The notes under the pieces: generated by a model
Told to the model about the DNA's origin: nothing
Database searches by the model: none
Seen by the model: the letters and a program-made list of their open reading frames with translations, nothing else
Made by a program: the position numbers and the translations under genes
Assembly (NCBI GenBank): GCA_016630955.3
Contig: CM049999.1
Span: 868,001-932,000 of the forward strand
Direction: 5' to 3'
DNA length: 64,000 nt
Origin: Didymella arachidicola
Lineage: Eukaryota > Ascomycota > Dothideomycetes > Pleosporales > Didymellaceae
Shown: in pieces, positions 32,406 to 42,402 of the stretch
Layout: every line of letters starts with the position of its first letter
How positions within the stretch are numbered: position 1 is the stretch's first letter

Positions 32406-33233
32406 ATGTCTCTTTCGACCAATCTTCTTCGATGATATCTCCGGGCATTGGACTTGTTCAATCTAGATGGCTTTTCTGGCTGTGACAGGCGCGCAACCTG
32501 ACCTCTTCCCGTTATCCTTGCACAGCACTTCATGCTTTCCACACGGCGTATCATTGCATCAAAAGAGCTGGACGCCGATTGGGGTGGTTGTTCTAGCTAT
32601 ACATGAACTATACTGGTTCTACCTCCCTCACTCCACTCCACTCCACCCTAATAGTCCCTGCTCATGGCACGCCCTCAAACTCGTCAGGCTACCAAATAGG
32701 TCCGGACATGCGTCTTAAGACAGTACGGGCCCCCTGTGGTGGTACACAATGCGCGAGGGAGCGATGGGCAGCGGATGAATCATGACCCCAGCGACGGATA
32801 GTAAAAGTTTTGGTATATAGAGCGAAATGAATGAGACACGAGCATTAGATTCATGTACGACTTGGTTCTCTCAGAAGGCGTTTATCGTATGTTTGTTCTC
32901 GAACCTCCACAGGCTCCCTCTCCGTACTGTTCAGAGCCACATGTACCAGTCCGCTAAGTCTGAAGGTTCCATGTGGGTAGGGGTTGTCACTTCACTAGTG
33001 CGGGGCAGCGATTGGCGGGACTCGGCCCCAGCCAAATAATTTTTGAGAACCGCGACGATGGGTACTTGAAACAGAGTAATTCCACCGCACCGAACTTCCT
33101 ATCAAATCTCCCACATACTCTCAGACTTGACGGCTTTCCTCCGACGCAATCCAATATAATCTGGTCTTCAATATAATCTGGTCTTCAGAACTCGCATCGC
33201 ATCGACCGCATCGCATCGCCTGCTCCGCACAAG
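32406..33233. other. Intergenic, NAP1 to FAP7
   Basis: About 830 bp with no convincing gene. A 17-bp tandem duplication near the FAP7 start is listed separately. Confidence 0.4.
33153..33186. repeat. 17-bp tandem duplication in the FAP7 leader/promoter
   Basis: AATATAATCTGGTCTTC occurs twice in perfect tandem, ending 47 bp before the FAP7 start codon. Short GCATC repeats follow at once. Confidence 0.9.
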
Positions 33234-33828
33234 ATGGCGCGCAAGAACCCAAACATCATCATCACGGGCACGCCAGGCACGGGCAAAACAACTCATGCAG
33301 AGCAGCTGGCAAGGGCGACGGGGCTCACGCATGTTTCTGTGAATCAGATTGTCAAGGATGAGGGGTTTCATGAGGGCAGGGATGAGGAGACGGGGAGTTG
33401 GGTTGTGGATGAGGATAAGGTATGGCGCTGTTCCTTTTGCTATTCACTGCTCGCTGCGCTGTTCTAACACACCCCAGCTCCTAGACTACCTCGAAGAACA
33501 AAACATCTCCGACCTCGGCGGCTCTATCCTCGACTGGCACGCCTGCGACCTCTTCCCCGAGCGCTGGATCGACCTTGTCGTCGTGCTGCGCTGCGACTCG
33601 ACCGTCCTGTACGACCGCCTCGCTGCGCGCGGATACAAGGGCAAGAAGCTCGATGAGAATATGGACAGCGAGATCATGCAGGTTCTGCTCGACGAGGCGC
33701 GCGAGGCGTATAAAGAGGAGATTGTGGTGGAGTTGCGGAGCGATAAGGCGGAGGATGTGGAGGGGAATTTGGAGAGGATTGAGATGTGGGTTGAGAATTG
33801 GAAGAAGGACCGCGAGGGGGAGGAGTAA
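33234..33828 (+). CDS. FAP7: Adenylate kinase isoenzyme 6 / ribosome-assembly ATPase Fap7
   Basis: Two exons (33234-33419, 33478-33828; 58-nt intron) give about 178 residues. The P-loop NIIITGTPGTGKTTHAEQLA sits at the N-terminus. The NMP region reads VNQIVKDEGFHEGRDEETGS, and DYLEEQNISDLGGSILDWHACDLFPER matches the hCINAP/Fap7 core, followed by RCDSTVLYDRLAARGY. Fap7 is an atypical nucleotide kinase/ATPase that binds uS11 (Rps14) and is needed for the last step of 18S rRNA maturation. The length fits the family. It converges with HAM1, with 98 bp and a T21 tract between the stops. Confidence 0.93.
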
Positions 33829-33881
33829 GTGATGTTGTAGGGAGAGAAAGAAAGTAGGGGCTGCGTATGGTGAGTTTGTTC

Positions 33882-33902
33882 TTTTTTTTTTTTTTTTTTT
33901 TT
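33882..33902. repeat. T21 homopolymer between convergent genes
   Basis: Twenty-one consecutive T on the plus strand lie between the FAP7 and HAM1 stop codons. On the minus strand it is an A21 run downstream of HAM1. Confidence 0.9.
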
Positions 33903-33926
33903 CTTCGTTTGGGTGCAGTGCTGCGC

Positions 33927-34668
33927 TTAGACGTCTGTCCGGGCTGCTAGCCACTCCTTCAGCTTCTCCAACGCCTTGCCCCGGTGGCTGATCTTGTTCT
34001 TCTCCGCCTTATCCATCTCGGCGTATGTCTGCCCTGTGCCGCTGTACTCAAAGCACGAGTCCCAACCTGGTTGCTTGTCAGCACACCCACAAGAGTGTCG
34101 AAAAAACGCATCTGCTTACCGAACACAGTAGGTCCCCGACTCGGCACCAGCTTGCCATCCGTACGCCCCTGGAACGTAATCGGCTCGTGCCCAGGTCCAG
34201 CGCAGTACCCGAATGTGCACACGGCCTGAGCGGACTTGTCCTCGAAACCCGCCAGCATCTTGTGCAGTTCAAGCGGGCCGAGGGAGAGCATGAACCACTT
34301 ACTGGGGCTCAGGTTAGCACCGTGAGAACATGCGGGAGGTGGGGGGAGCAGTACATGTAGGGCCCGGGAAGATCGTTCATGGCTTTGAAGCAGAGACATG
34401 TGTCTTCCACCAGCACGGGTCCTCCGATCTACGCACTGATTAGCGAGAGATCAAGCGGTTAATTGAGATGAGGAAGTGGACATACCGCCTCTGCTGCTCG
34501 TCGTGCCTTGTCCAGCGTGACCTCTTCGACTGTGCCTTGGATCTCAATCAGGTCGACATTTTGGTTCCGCAGCTCAATGACACCGGCGAGGATGGCCTGG
34601 ACTTCTGCGAGCTTGTTCTTGTTGCCCGTGATGAAGTTTAGGTGCTTGGGCACTGGTGTCGACGTCAT
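33927..34668 (-). CDS. HAM1: Inosine triphosphate pyrophosphatase (ITPase)
   Basis: Four exons on the minus strand (34668-34486, 34428-34355, 34301-34120, 34066-33927; introns of 53-57 nt) give about 192 residues. Signatures are LNFITGNKNKLAEVQAIL (substrate-binding loop), GPVLVEDTCLCFKAMNDLPGPY, KWFMLSLG, FQGRTDGKLV and GWDSCFEY in order, ending in HRGKALEKLKEWL. The enzyme hydrolyses ITP, dITP and XTP to monophosphates, keeping non-canonical purines out of DNA and RNA. It is cytosolic. All exon joins reproduce the family sequence without gaps. Confidence 0.94.
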
Positions 34669-35518
34669 TCTGGTAGCTCGGCCTAGTCTGGTAGATCCGG
34701 GGTTGTGTTCGCAAATGGCAAATGGCTGAGGGAAGTCCGCAAATGGGATGCTGGAGGCTCTTGGAGGCTTTGGGTAAGCTTGCTGTGGCGTCCGGTAGTG
34801 TAGCTGAAGGAGTCTTGATTTCGGTCCTTGGGGCTGCACGTGGATGTTCTCTGATTCTGGGGGAAGTCAGGTTTGATGCACTTGGAAAACAGTCGACTCT
34901 CTCAGATAAATATACCACCCTGGATGCCTTCGACTTTCTGTTTTGCGAATTTGAAAAGGTCGACGCTGTGAGCAGCCAGGTTATGACTGGTATTGCGGAA
35001 TTGGTTGTGAAAGAGGGCGAAAGGGCGGAGGCACCGATCTCAATCGACAACAGCATTACTTACCAAGCTCGATAGGTTCGTCACAGAGCGGCTCTTGCTA
35101 TCAATTGGCCGCTACCAACTATTCAGCTGAGAACTTAGACTCTTGACATGCGCAAGAGATGTCCAAAGATAGACCCCACCTCTAGTCGTGCAGCTCCGAA
35201 GCACAGAAGCGAGTGCGCTATGTCCCAAAGAGGCGAAGAAACTCGTTAGCGCAGCGTCGAACAGATGTAACCCTCCCCCCCGACACCCTACCCCTCGAAA
35301 AGGTAGCGTCGCACTCTCCAGCCCTATCAACGGTGTCCACTCCCATTTGCTCCCTCTTTGTGGTACACCAACCATCACGTTCTGATTGCGGCTCGTAGCC
35401 CGTGGTGCTAGAGCCTCATCCCGAAGAACGCGCCTGATACGGGTCCAACTCCGTCAGCTTCAGGCACGCTCATCCCGCGTCCAGTCTGGGATCCTGACGA
35501 GGCCAGCACCACGCCAAT
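34669..35518. other. Divergent promoter, HAM1 and P450-like gene
   Basis: About 850 bp. A plus-strand frame of 117 codons (34722-35075) and a minus-strand frame across the HAM1 start have no family features. A CACGTG core lies near 34837. Confidence 0.35.
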
Positions 35519-37510
35519 ATGGCGCTCAAGGGTCTCTTCGTGGCCGTGTATGCCTCCAATGGCCTCATAAGGTCGTTGTTTCTGCCAATATGGTACTCGT
35601 TACTGCTCAGCCCTTTTACCCTGGCCATAGCCTATTACTACGGAGCATTCGAAGCGCTGCAGAGCTTCGTGGGCGAGGACTTCTCCTGGTTTGACATCCT
35701 GCCTCAGTTTGCTATTTCAGCAGTCTTTCTGCTCTTGCCAACGAGGCTACTTTCCGGCTCTGGAGGGACAAGCAAGAGCAAGGATGGCGGGAAGAGCAGG
35801 GTACAATCGCTGCCATACTGGATCCCTGGAGTTCGACACCTGGGGAGCATTGTTTCGGGCGAGGAGGACTGGTTGACAGGTGTTAGGGATTCGTCGGCGC
35901 GTAGTATCGTCTCGTACCAGGCAGCCGGTACGAAGCATGTTGTTGTCTTTACAGCCTCGCTGCTGGAAGAGGTCCACAAGACTTGCAGTGGCCTTAGAGA
36001 GCACACGGCTACTAAGCGGGCAACACTGCGAAACGCATTCGGTATGCCGAAAGCTTTTGAGGACAGGTATTTTGAGTTGCGTCCGAGGATCGATGAGGCT
36101 GTCTACACCGAGATCTATGGCTCAAAATCGATGGAAGCTCTGGTTACTGCATCTCGCAGACTTTTGACAGACTCTCTACCGGATCTCATCACCTTCAACT
36201 CGTCCATCGTTGACCAATTGCAATGGGAACGAGTGGCCAGCATCGAGTTGACGGATGGGACCTCAGAGGTGGAGTGCGACTTATTCGCCTTGATCAACGA
36301 CTTCTGCTGCAATGCGATAGTAGAACCTCTCGCCGGGACACAATTCCCAGAATCCTACCAACTACTCGCATCTGATCTGGCGGATATCAGCAAACACTAC
36401 TACGCCTTGGCTCTTGGCATCCCGCGTTTGTCGCCGGTTCAAGGCCTCCCGACAGCAGCATTGGCAAGGAAGCGGCTATTGCAGAATTTCACTAGGCTGT
36501 TTGACGAACTCACGAACCCAAAAGTTAGAAGGGTGACGGAAGATGATGAGAGCGTGAGCGGAGAAGAGACAGATGCGGACATTACAACACCTCTTGCAGC
36601 AATCAACAAGGTGTTCACTGAACACGACGTACCCATACCGGCTCGAGCTGCCATTGCGCTTGATCTGATACACAGCATCATTGGAGAAGTTGTTCCACTC
36701 CTTTTCTGGACTCTACTCAACGTCTACTCTGCCTCAAGTCGGCCATTGGCACAGGGCGACAAAGACACACCATTCGAGAAGATCAAAGCAGAGACGCGAC
36801 CATGGGCGCAAGCTGTTCAGCCCCCATCGATCCATCCATTGTTTCCCGCCCCACCAGAGATCGCATTTGCATCGTCAGCTCAGTTCCAGGGCCCATCTGC
36901 ATTCCTATACCTGCAATCTTGCATTAACGAAACTCAGCGGCTCTACAACTCATCAACCAAGATGCTCTCAATCGACAAGCCAATTATTCTGAGCGAGAGC
37001 AGCCCTCGTCCTGACACTCAAGAGCAGTGGGAAGTCCCCACCGGCTCCCTGCTCGATATTGGGTTATCGAGAAGCTTGGTCAACAGCTCGTCTGCGAACT
37101 TTGCTTCGCCTGCTACATTCAAACCAGACCGATTTATCAATTCAGTACCGGGCCCTTCCATCGACGTTCCAGACGATACGTCAAAGCAGTATAAAAATGC
37201 GCTGTTAGTCTCTATCATTGCTGGCATTGTTCAGCTCTGGGACATCAGCCCCGCGCCGAAGAAGACGTTCATCGAGAAGATGATCGAAGTGCGCGATGAG
37301 ATTCACGCCGGTGCTGCTGCGCTGGATGGCGATGGCAAGGTGAACAAGAGCAACAGCCGTGCGGAGAAGGATGGAGAAGAGAGGAAAGGGGTGTGGGTAC
37401 TTCCTCAGGCGATCGATGCGGCGAGCGTCAAGGTGCCGAAGCATGATGTGCGAGTCAGAATCAGGAGGAGAGAGAATCTGCCAGCACCGAAGGTACCAAG
37501 AAAGAGATGA
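35519..37510 (+). CDS. Cytochrome-P450-like protein lacking the heme-cysteine loop
   Basis: A single exon of 663 residues. One or two N-terminal membrane segments (LPIWYSLLLSPFTLAIAYYY; ILPQFAISAVFLLL) precede a P450-like body. This includes the proline-rich entry SLPYWIPGVRHLGSIV, the C-helix-like block ELRPRIDEAVY, an I-helix-like IIGEVVPLLFWTLLNV, the K-helix ExxR in CINETQRLYNSS and the PxRF region FKPDRFIN. The expected FxxGxxxCxG heme loop is absent: after the PxRF region a short linker leads directly to the L-helix-like KNALLVSIIAGIVQLWDISP. No cysteine is available as thiolate ligand there, so mono-oxygenase activity is unlikely. The C-terminus is a charged extension. It is probably an ER-membrane pseudo-enzyme. 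Confidence 0.7.
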   Translation: MALKGLFVAVYASNGLIRSLFLPIWYSLLLSPFTLAIAYYYGAFEALQSFVGEDFSWFDILPQFAISAVFLLLPTRLLSGSGGTSKSKDGGKSRVQSLPYWIPGVRHLGSIVSGEEDWLTGVRDSSARSIVSYQAAGTKHVVVFTASLLEEVHKTCSGLREHTATKRATLRNAFGMPKAFEDRYFELRPRIDEAVYTEIYGSKSMEALVTASRRLLTDSLPDLITFNSSIVDQLQWERVASIELTDGTSEVECDLFALINDFCCNAIVEPLAGTQFPESYQLLASDLADISKHYYALALGIPRLSPVQGLPTAALARKRLLQNFTRLFDELTNPKVRRVTEDDESVSGEETDADITTPLAAINKVFTEHDVPIPARAAIALDLIHSIIGEVVPLLFWTLLNVYSASSRPLAQGDKDTPFEKIKAETRPWAQAVQPPSIHPLFPAPPEIAFASSAQFQGPSAFLYLQSCINETQRLYNSSTKMLSIDKPIILSESSPRPDTQEQWEVPTGSLLDIGLSRSLVNSSSANFASPATFKPDRFINSVPGPSIDVPDDTSKQYKNALLVSIIAGIVQLWDISPAPKKTFIEKMIEVRDEIHAGAAALDGDGKVNKSNSRAEKDGEERKGVWVLPQAIDAASVKVPKHDVRVRIRRRENLPAPKVPRKR

Positions 37511-38035
37511 TCATGCTCGCATATGTCTTGCAGCGAGTCCTGTTTACACTCGTGGAGTATGGTATTGAATCATAGTCGTAGGATCTTATAGGGCTTGGAA
37601 AATACCCTAACCGAAGCGTCGTTGCCAATAACACTCAATAAGAGCCTCCACTCTTAGCTCTTAGGAGTTTTTGCGAGACGATCCTGCTTTGGAAGTGAGA
37701 CATGTTCTATTCTCGCGTACATCGTGAGCGCTGAAAGCCAATCCGCAATCACAAGCACAGCCAAGCTTGTTGGTGGGTACATGTCGATTGCCGCCCGGAT
37801 ACAAGGCAGTGTAGCCTTGCGTAGCCAGGTGATCGACATCAAACAACAACAAATAATGCTGTATCCGCCCCATCAGGCAAGCAGCCAAGGGTGCACAGCT
37901 CACGCCCACATGACTTACAAGGTTGGATGTGTAAAGTAATCGATATGACGTAGGTAACAAAGGGAATGGATATTTGAGCATTTGAAAGACCTATTTGGAG
38001 AGTGCTCTTAACATTAGCAGAACGAAAATCGCACC
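37511..38035. other. Intergenic, P450-like to GPI-type gene
   Basis: About 525 bp without a recognised gene, RNA or repeat. Confidence 0.4.
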
Positions 38036-39152
38036 ATGTATCCACCCAAAGCCATCACATACTCAATCATCACCCTTCTCCCCAACTTATCCCACGCCCA
38101 AGACTCACCCCAATGCTCAGCAATCGCACCAGCTCTCGCATACAATGCCTCCAAGTCCATCGCTATACCTCAGCTCGCAATCAAGCTCCTGGGCAGCGCT
38201 GAGGACAGCGACGCGCGTATCTACAGCGTAACCGACTCCGGCTGGACACTATCGTCCTACATACAGCCTGCCGGGGCGCCTCACTCTCCAGACCCCAATA
38301 ACACAGAAACATACCTGTGGCTCGACATCGGTGACTCCGACCCCGAGCGCCTTGGTCGCACGATGCGCGCGTGCCATGTTTCCGTGCCGCTGCAGACCAG
38401 GCACACTGGAAATCTGACGTGGAGTTACGACGCGCTGGAGAAGAGCGTGCACGACACGGGGGACTGCAGGACCTTGGTCAGCGAGGAGTGTCTGGCGCGA
38501 CTGAAATCGCAGTATAACAGTGCCGGGTTGAGCGAGCGTTTTAAGTATACGGGCTGTGCGGATGTTAACACGACTGTGCCGTGGGAGTGTGCGAGCAGCG
38601 GGATGGTGCTTGTGGAGAGCCGTCGTAAGTCCTCAGCTACTTTCTTGTACTATCGTGGACGTGGAGACGTTAGGCTTGCGATGCCAGTGCTGACGCAATC
38701 CAGCGGTGCCACTGTTCAATTCCAGTCTTGCTGCCCATTTCCAGTTCCCGCTGGACAACACCACGCGCGAGGCTCTCAACGAGACAGATGAGCTTGTCTG
38801 CAATGGTCGGAACTTCTCCACTTCGTTTGGCACGACGGCGTCGAGGCACGGGAGTAGCCAGGACTACGACGTCGCCACCAATTTTCCGATCATGGACATT
38901 ATGACGTTCTTCCCAACAGCTCCGATCGGGAATATACAGGGTATGCAGTCGACTCAGGTGCAGATTGCGTGTCTTGTCCCGGAAGTGGCTGAGGGGAGCA
39001 GGGCCAGAGCGAGTGTGCAGGATACGCTGGACAGGTTCAACAGTACAGGTGGTAACGAGACGACTGGAGCGGCGAGCTTGGTCGGCGTGGATATGTGGAA
39101 GGTTGTAGCTTGGGTGCTTGGCATCGTGAGCATCTTTGCGTTCCAAGTGTAG
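38036..39152 (+). CDS. Secreted, probably GPI-anchored protein of unknown function
   Basis: Two exons (38036-38624, 38704-39152; 79-nt intron with GTAAGT donor) give about 345 residues. A signal peptide (through LLPNLSHAQ) is followed by a Cys-containing ectodomain with several N-glycosylation sites (NNTE, NLTW, NTTV, NSS, NETD). The C-terminus is a small-residue region, GNETTGAASL, then a hydrophobic end VVAWVLGIVSIFAF with no charged tail, the form of a GPI-attachment signal. Intron position is supported because only this join keeps both halves in one frame. I recognise no enzyme motif. A cell-surface or wall role is inferred. Confidence 0.72.
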
Positions 39153-39505
39153 AGATAGTCGAAATGCTGAAGTCAGTCTCAGTGGGGTTGTGTGGCCGCA
39201 GCGGCGTGACGAACTCACAGGTTGAGTCGATCCAATGTGCCATTCGAGTGATGCTGTGTTGTGCTCCCTAGTCTCCAGCTCTGTTTACATTCACTTCCGG
39301 AACTCGCGTCGAATTGCCGGTCGGAGAACGTCTTGTGGTTGTACATCTCATGAACACGCTCTGATTCCGCTATGTCCGTCCTGATCATTCATCTTTCCGC
39401 ATAATACAGCCTGTACATCGGTGCCCTAACATACAGATATCTCATATATTGTACAACGTAGCTTTGCGCTCCGCTCTCCCTGCTCTTGTGCCTCCAGCTG
39501 GGACT
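39153..39505. other. Convergent 3' flanks of the GPI-type gene and TIM8
   Basis: About 350 bp between opposing stop codons. Nothing was recognised. Confidence 0.4.
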
Positions 39506-39878
39506 TTACTGCCTCAACCTCTCCAACTCCTTCAGTACAACAAGGTTCGCGTCCAAAAAGCGGTCGACGCACTGCCTCATGCAGGGCTCCTCGTATTTGT
39601 CGAGCTTTCCGTTCTTGATTGTGCCGGCAGGGATGCATTTGCGGAAACATGTGTCTGTCAAGCTGTGGATGGCTGTTATTTGATCAGCAACTGTTCTCAC
39701 AACACTAGCCGACTGCCTGTTTGACTCATCATGCATGAGGAAGGGCTTTTCATAACGTACATGACTGAATGCGCGCCTTCTGTCCCTCGTTGATGGCGAA
39801 TTGCTGCAGTTGCTGCTTGTCTGCGTCGGTGAGCCGCGAGACGTCTACGTTTGCGAGGCCACCACCGAGTCCGTCCAT
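39506..39878 (-). CDS. TIM8: Small Tim chaperone of the mitochondrial intermembrane space
   Basis: Two exons on the minus strand (39878-39761, 39672-39506; 88-nt intron) give about 94 residues. The twin CX3C motif is intact: CFRKC and CMRQC separated by 16 residues, flanked by the helices TDADKQQLQQFAINEGQK and LDANLVVLKELERL. In yeast Tim8 pairs with Tim13 and guards hydrophobic precursors such as Tim23 on their way to the TIM22 complex. Length and spacing agree with Tim8 rather than Tim9 or Tim10, though assignment among small Tims rests on overall resemblance. Confidence 0.88.
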
Positions 39879-40450
39879 TTTGATTATATGTGAGGTCGCG
39901 TGAGACTGATTTAATTATGGGAAGACGAAGCCGCAAAGAGTGTCGTGGGGCGATGTGAGTGGATGTAAGGCGGTGGTGGAATCTTTCCTTGGTGATGATG
40001 ATGAAGTCGAACTATTTGGGTGGCCTGTGCTCTAGTAGATACTGGCGACAATCACTGGAGGCAATGCAGAAGTACTGCTCAATTACTAAGGACATTGATG
40101 TTCTCACAAAGGTCAGTTCCTATGTCTTTGCTGCCGTCAGAGAACTACCATGGTGTTATTGATATTCCTGCAGGTATCTGGGGAAAGTGCTGGGCACGTG
40201 CAAAATCATTTAACAAGGTTTGGTTTCGCACGCAACTCATTGGCAAAGCGCAGCATCACCGAAAGTCAAGGGAAATCATTCCAAGTTGTGAAGGGGTATC
40301 ATTTGAAGGTCGCGCACACTTGTAGTGGCGTCATGCTGATTTGATTCATTCGAGTCGCCGTGACTACGTGCCCATGAACGCCAGGCATAACACATCGCTT
40401 TTTCCAGCTGGGTATCCCAGGTCCATTCCATCCCATGCACCAAGATTCGC
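39879..40450. other. Intergenic, TIM8 promoter and RPL25 3' flank
   Basis: About 570 bp holding the TIM8 promoter (minus) and sequence downstream of RPL25. Open frames here are short and lack homology. Confidence 0.4.
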
Positions 40451-41230
40451 TTAAACGAGGTTGAGCTTGGTGGCGGCAATGTCGAGAGCATCAACATCAG
40501 CGGTGAGGCGGGCGAAAGCCTTCTTGGAGCCGTCGGGGCGGATGAGGGTGTTGATCTTAACGCAAGAAACGTCGTACTGCTTCTTGAGGGCAGCGGCGAT
40601 CTGGCGCTTGTTGGCCTTAACATCGACAATGAAGACGAGGGTGTTGTTCTCCTCGATCTGTGGCTCGTCAATACTGGTTTCGCATGCTCGATGGCTGTCT
40701 TTCTCACCTTCTTCATGGCAGACTCGGTGTTGAGGGGGTGGATCAGGATGGTCGAGGCATCCATGCGAGGAGCATGGGGAATCGACTTGCGGGGGTACTT
40801 GGGAGCACGAGACAGCTCAAGGGTCTTGGGCAGGTGAAAGCTGGTGCTTGTCCTGATGGCGCGCTTCTTGTTCGCGTACGACTGTCATCTCGTTAATTGT
40901 GTCCGACACACGAGAAGAACAGCCCGCCAGAGATTGGTTCTGGCACGACTTAAGAAGTTCAAGGGATTCTTACACCGCGAAGGGCAGCCTTAGCGGCGGC
41001 ATTGGCCTGCTTGCCGGTCTTGGTGGCGGCTACAACATGTTAGCACGGTTGGAGGAATTGGGAGGATATGTCTCGGGCTGATCGAAGCGCATTCGCTGCA
41101 CTACATTACGGTATAAGATTTCCTGCGGCTACTGTGGTGTGCGGAATCTCTGTAATGCGCAAAGCTCGTGACTCGATTGATCGCCGACGACTGGGCGGAA
41201 CGTACTCTTGGATGCTGCCTTGGGAGCCAT
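40451..41230 (-). CDS. RPL25: 60S ribosomal protein L25 (uL23)
   Basis: Four exons on the minus strand (41230-41206, 41029-40974, 40881-40708, 40657-40451; introns of 176, 92 and 50 nt) give about 153 residues. The basic N-terminal extension TKTGKQANAAAKAALRG is followed by RTSTSFHLPKTLELSRAPKY, the HPLNTESAMKK helix and the conserved end IEENNTLVFIVDVKANKRQI...YDVSCVKINTLIRPDG. uL23 sits at the polypeptide exit tunnel and is the docking site for SRP and other nascent-chain factors. Short first exon and long first intron are typical of fungal ribosomal protein genes; the second exon-exon join (RG|SYANKKRAIRTST) is the least certain. Confidence 0.93.
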
Positions 41231-41418
41231 TTCGACGATGTGTTGCTGGTGGTTAGTGACAAAACGTGCAAGAAAATCGGTAAGAGCGAACTTCAATATC
41301 GACGGAAGGTGCGCGGTAAGCGAGGTCGGTGGCGTTAAGCGGCCCATGCGTCAAACCCATCTTTTGCCGGCGCTCACCAACACACACCAAGACATTTGAT
41401 CAACAATCGCAAATACCG
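41231..41418. promoter_or_regulatory. Bidirectional promoter, RPL25 / BMT2
   Basis: Only 188 bp separate the divergent start codons of RPL25 (minus) and BMT2 (plus), so both transcripts must start from this interval or from leaders inside it. No TATA box is evident. The interval is C/A-rich near BMT2 (CTCACCAACACACACC). Confidence 0.6.
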
Positions 41419-42402
41419 ATGGCTGTCAAGAAACGCCAGAAGGCTCTGGCGAGCGGAAGGCCGCCTGTGAGCAAGCCAAGAGAACGAATGACGGCGCAGC
41501 GTTCCAGGACCATCATACGCACTCACCACCGTCTGCATAAACAGCTTGCTGCAGCACAGAAGACTGGGGATTCCCGAAAGGCTCGGGAGCTTGAAACTGA
41601 GATCGAGAAAAACGGAGGTATCGCTCTGTATCAAGCTGCAAGCAAACAGGGGCAGGCAAGCGACCGCGGCGGTGACTCAAGCAAGTTACTCGTGGAGTGG
41701 CTGGTCGGACTCGGTATTCTTGATCGCAAGACACAAGGCAAGAAGCGAACAGAAAATGCACCACTGAGGTGTCTCGAAGTAGGCGCCTTGTCGGCAGCAA
41801 ATGAAATTTCGAAGTTCCCAAGTCTCATCGACATGACAAGAATCGATCTCAACAGTCAAGGCACTGGGATCGAGAAGCAAGATTTCATGGAACGACCACT
41901 GCCAGAATCCGATCAAGACCGATTTGACATCGTATCCTTGTCGCTGGTCTTGAACTATGTACCAGACGCGTTGGGACGGGGAGAGATGCTCAAGCGCATT
42001 CCTGAGTTCTTGAGGACAGCAGCGGGCACTTCAAAAGACAGCTTGCCCTTACTATTTTTCGTCTTACCTCTTCCTTGCATCGACAACTCTAGATACATCG
42101 ATGAAACGCGACTACTAGAGATTATGGGATCCATCGGTTTTGCTCTGACGAAGAAGAAGATGACGGCAAAGCTGTGTTATTACCTATTTCACTGGACAGG
42201 ACCAGTCGTATCGGCTCCATTCGAGAAGAAGCAGATCCGGAACAGCCCTGGCATGAACAACTTTGCTATTGCTGTGGAGCCACTACTAACCAAGCGTCCG
42301 ACAGCGCAGAGCACTTCAAAATCATTCAATGGAGTCGCCTTTTCTCACCTGAAAGTACAAGGGAGAGAGCCCGATGATGATGCTAGAAGCACCAGTCCTT
42401 GA
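41419..42402 (+). CDS. BMT2: 25S rRNA adenine-N1 methyltransferase Bmt2
   Basis: A single exon of about 327 residues. The Lys/Arg-rich N-terminus (MAVKKRQKALASGRPP) is a likely nucleolar signal. An amphipathic helix (SRTIIRTHHRLHKQLAAAQ) and the SAM-binding fold follow: PLRCLEVGALSAANEI (motif I), DIVSLSLVLNYVPDALGRGEML (motif IV region) and LFFVLPLPCIDNSRY. This order is that of the Bmt2/YBR141C family, which makes m1A at position 2142 of yeast 25S rRNA. The upstream in-frame TTG-started extension was ignored in favour of the first ATG. The gene is divergent from a ribosomal protein gene. Confidence 0.9.
   Translation: MAVKKRQKALASGRPPVSKPRERMTAQRSRTIIRTHHRLHKQLAAAQKTGDSRKARELETEIEKNGGIALYQAASKQGQASDRGGDSSKLLVEWLVGLGILDRKTQGKKRTENAPLRCLEVGALSAANEISKFPSLIDMTRIDLNSQGTGIEKQDFMERPLPESDQDRFDIVSLSLVLNYVPDALGRGEMLKRIPEFLRTAAGTSKDSLPLLFFVLPLPCIDNSRYIDETRLLEIMGSIGFALTKKKMTAKLCYYLFHWTGPVVSAPFEKKQIRNSPGMNNFAIAVEPLLTKRPTAQSTSKSFNGVAFSHLKVQGREPDDDARSTSP

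Noticed and set aside
32890..32975. Possible minus-strand tRNA (GGTTCGAG and a loose A-box)
   Set aside because: The T-arm does not pair, the B-box lacks the final CC, and no acceptor stem forms.
34722..35075. 117-codon plus-strand frame between HAM1 and the P450-like gene
   Set aside because: No domain, no supporting splice partners, and it lies in a divergent promoter. Kept only as a remote possibility.
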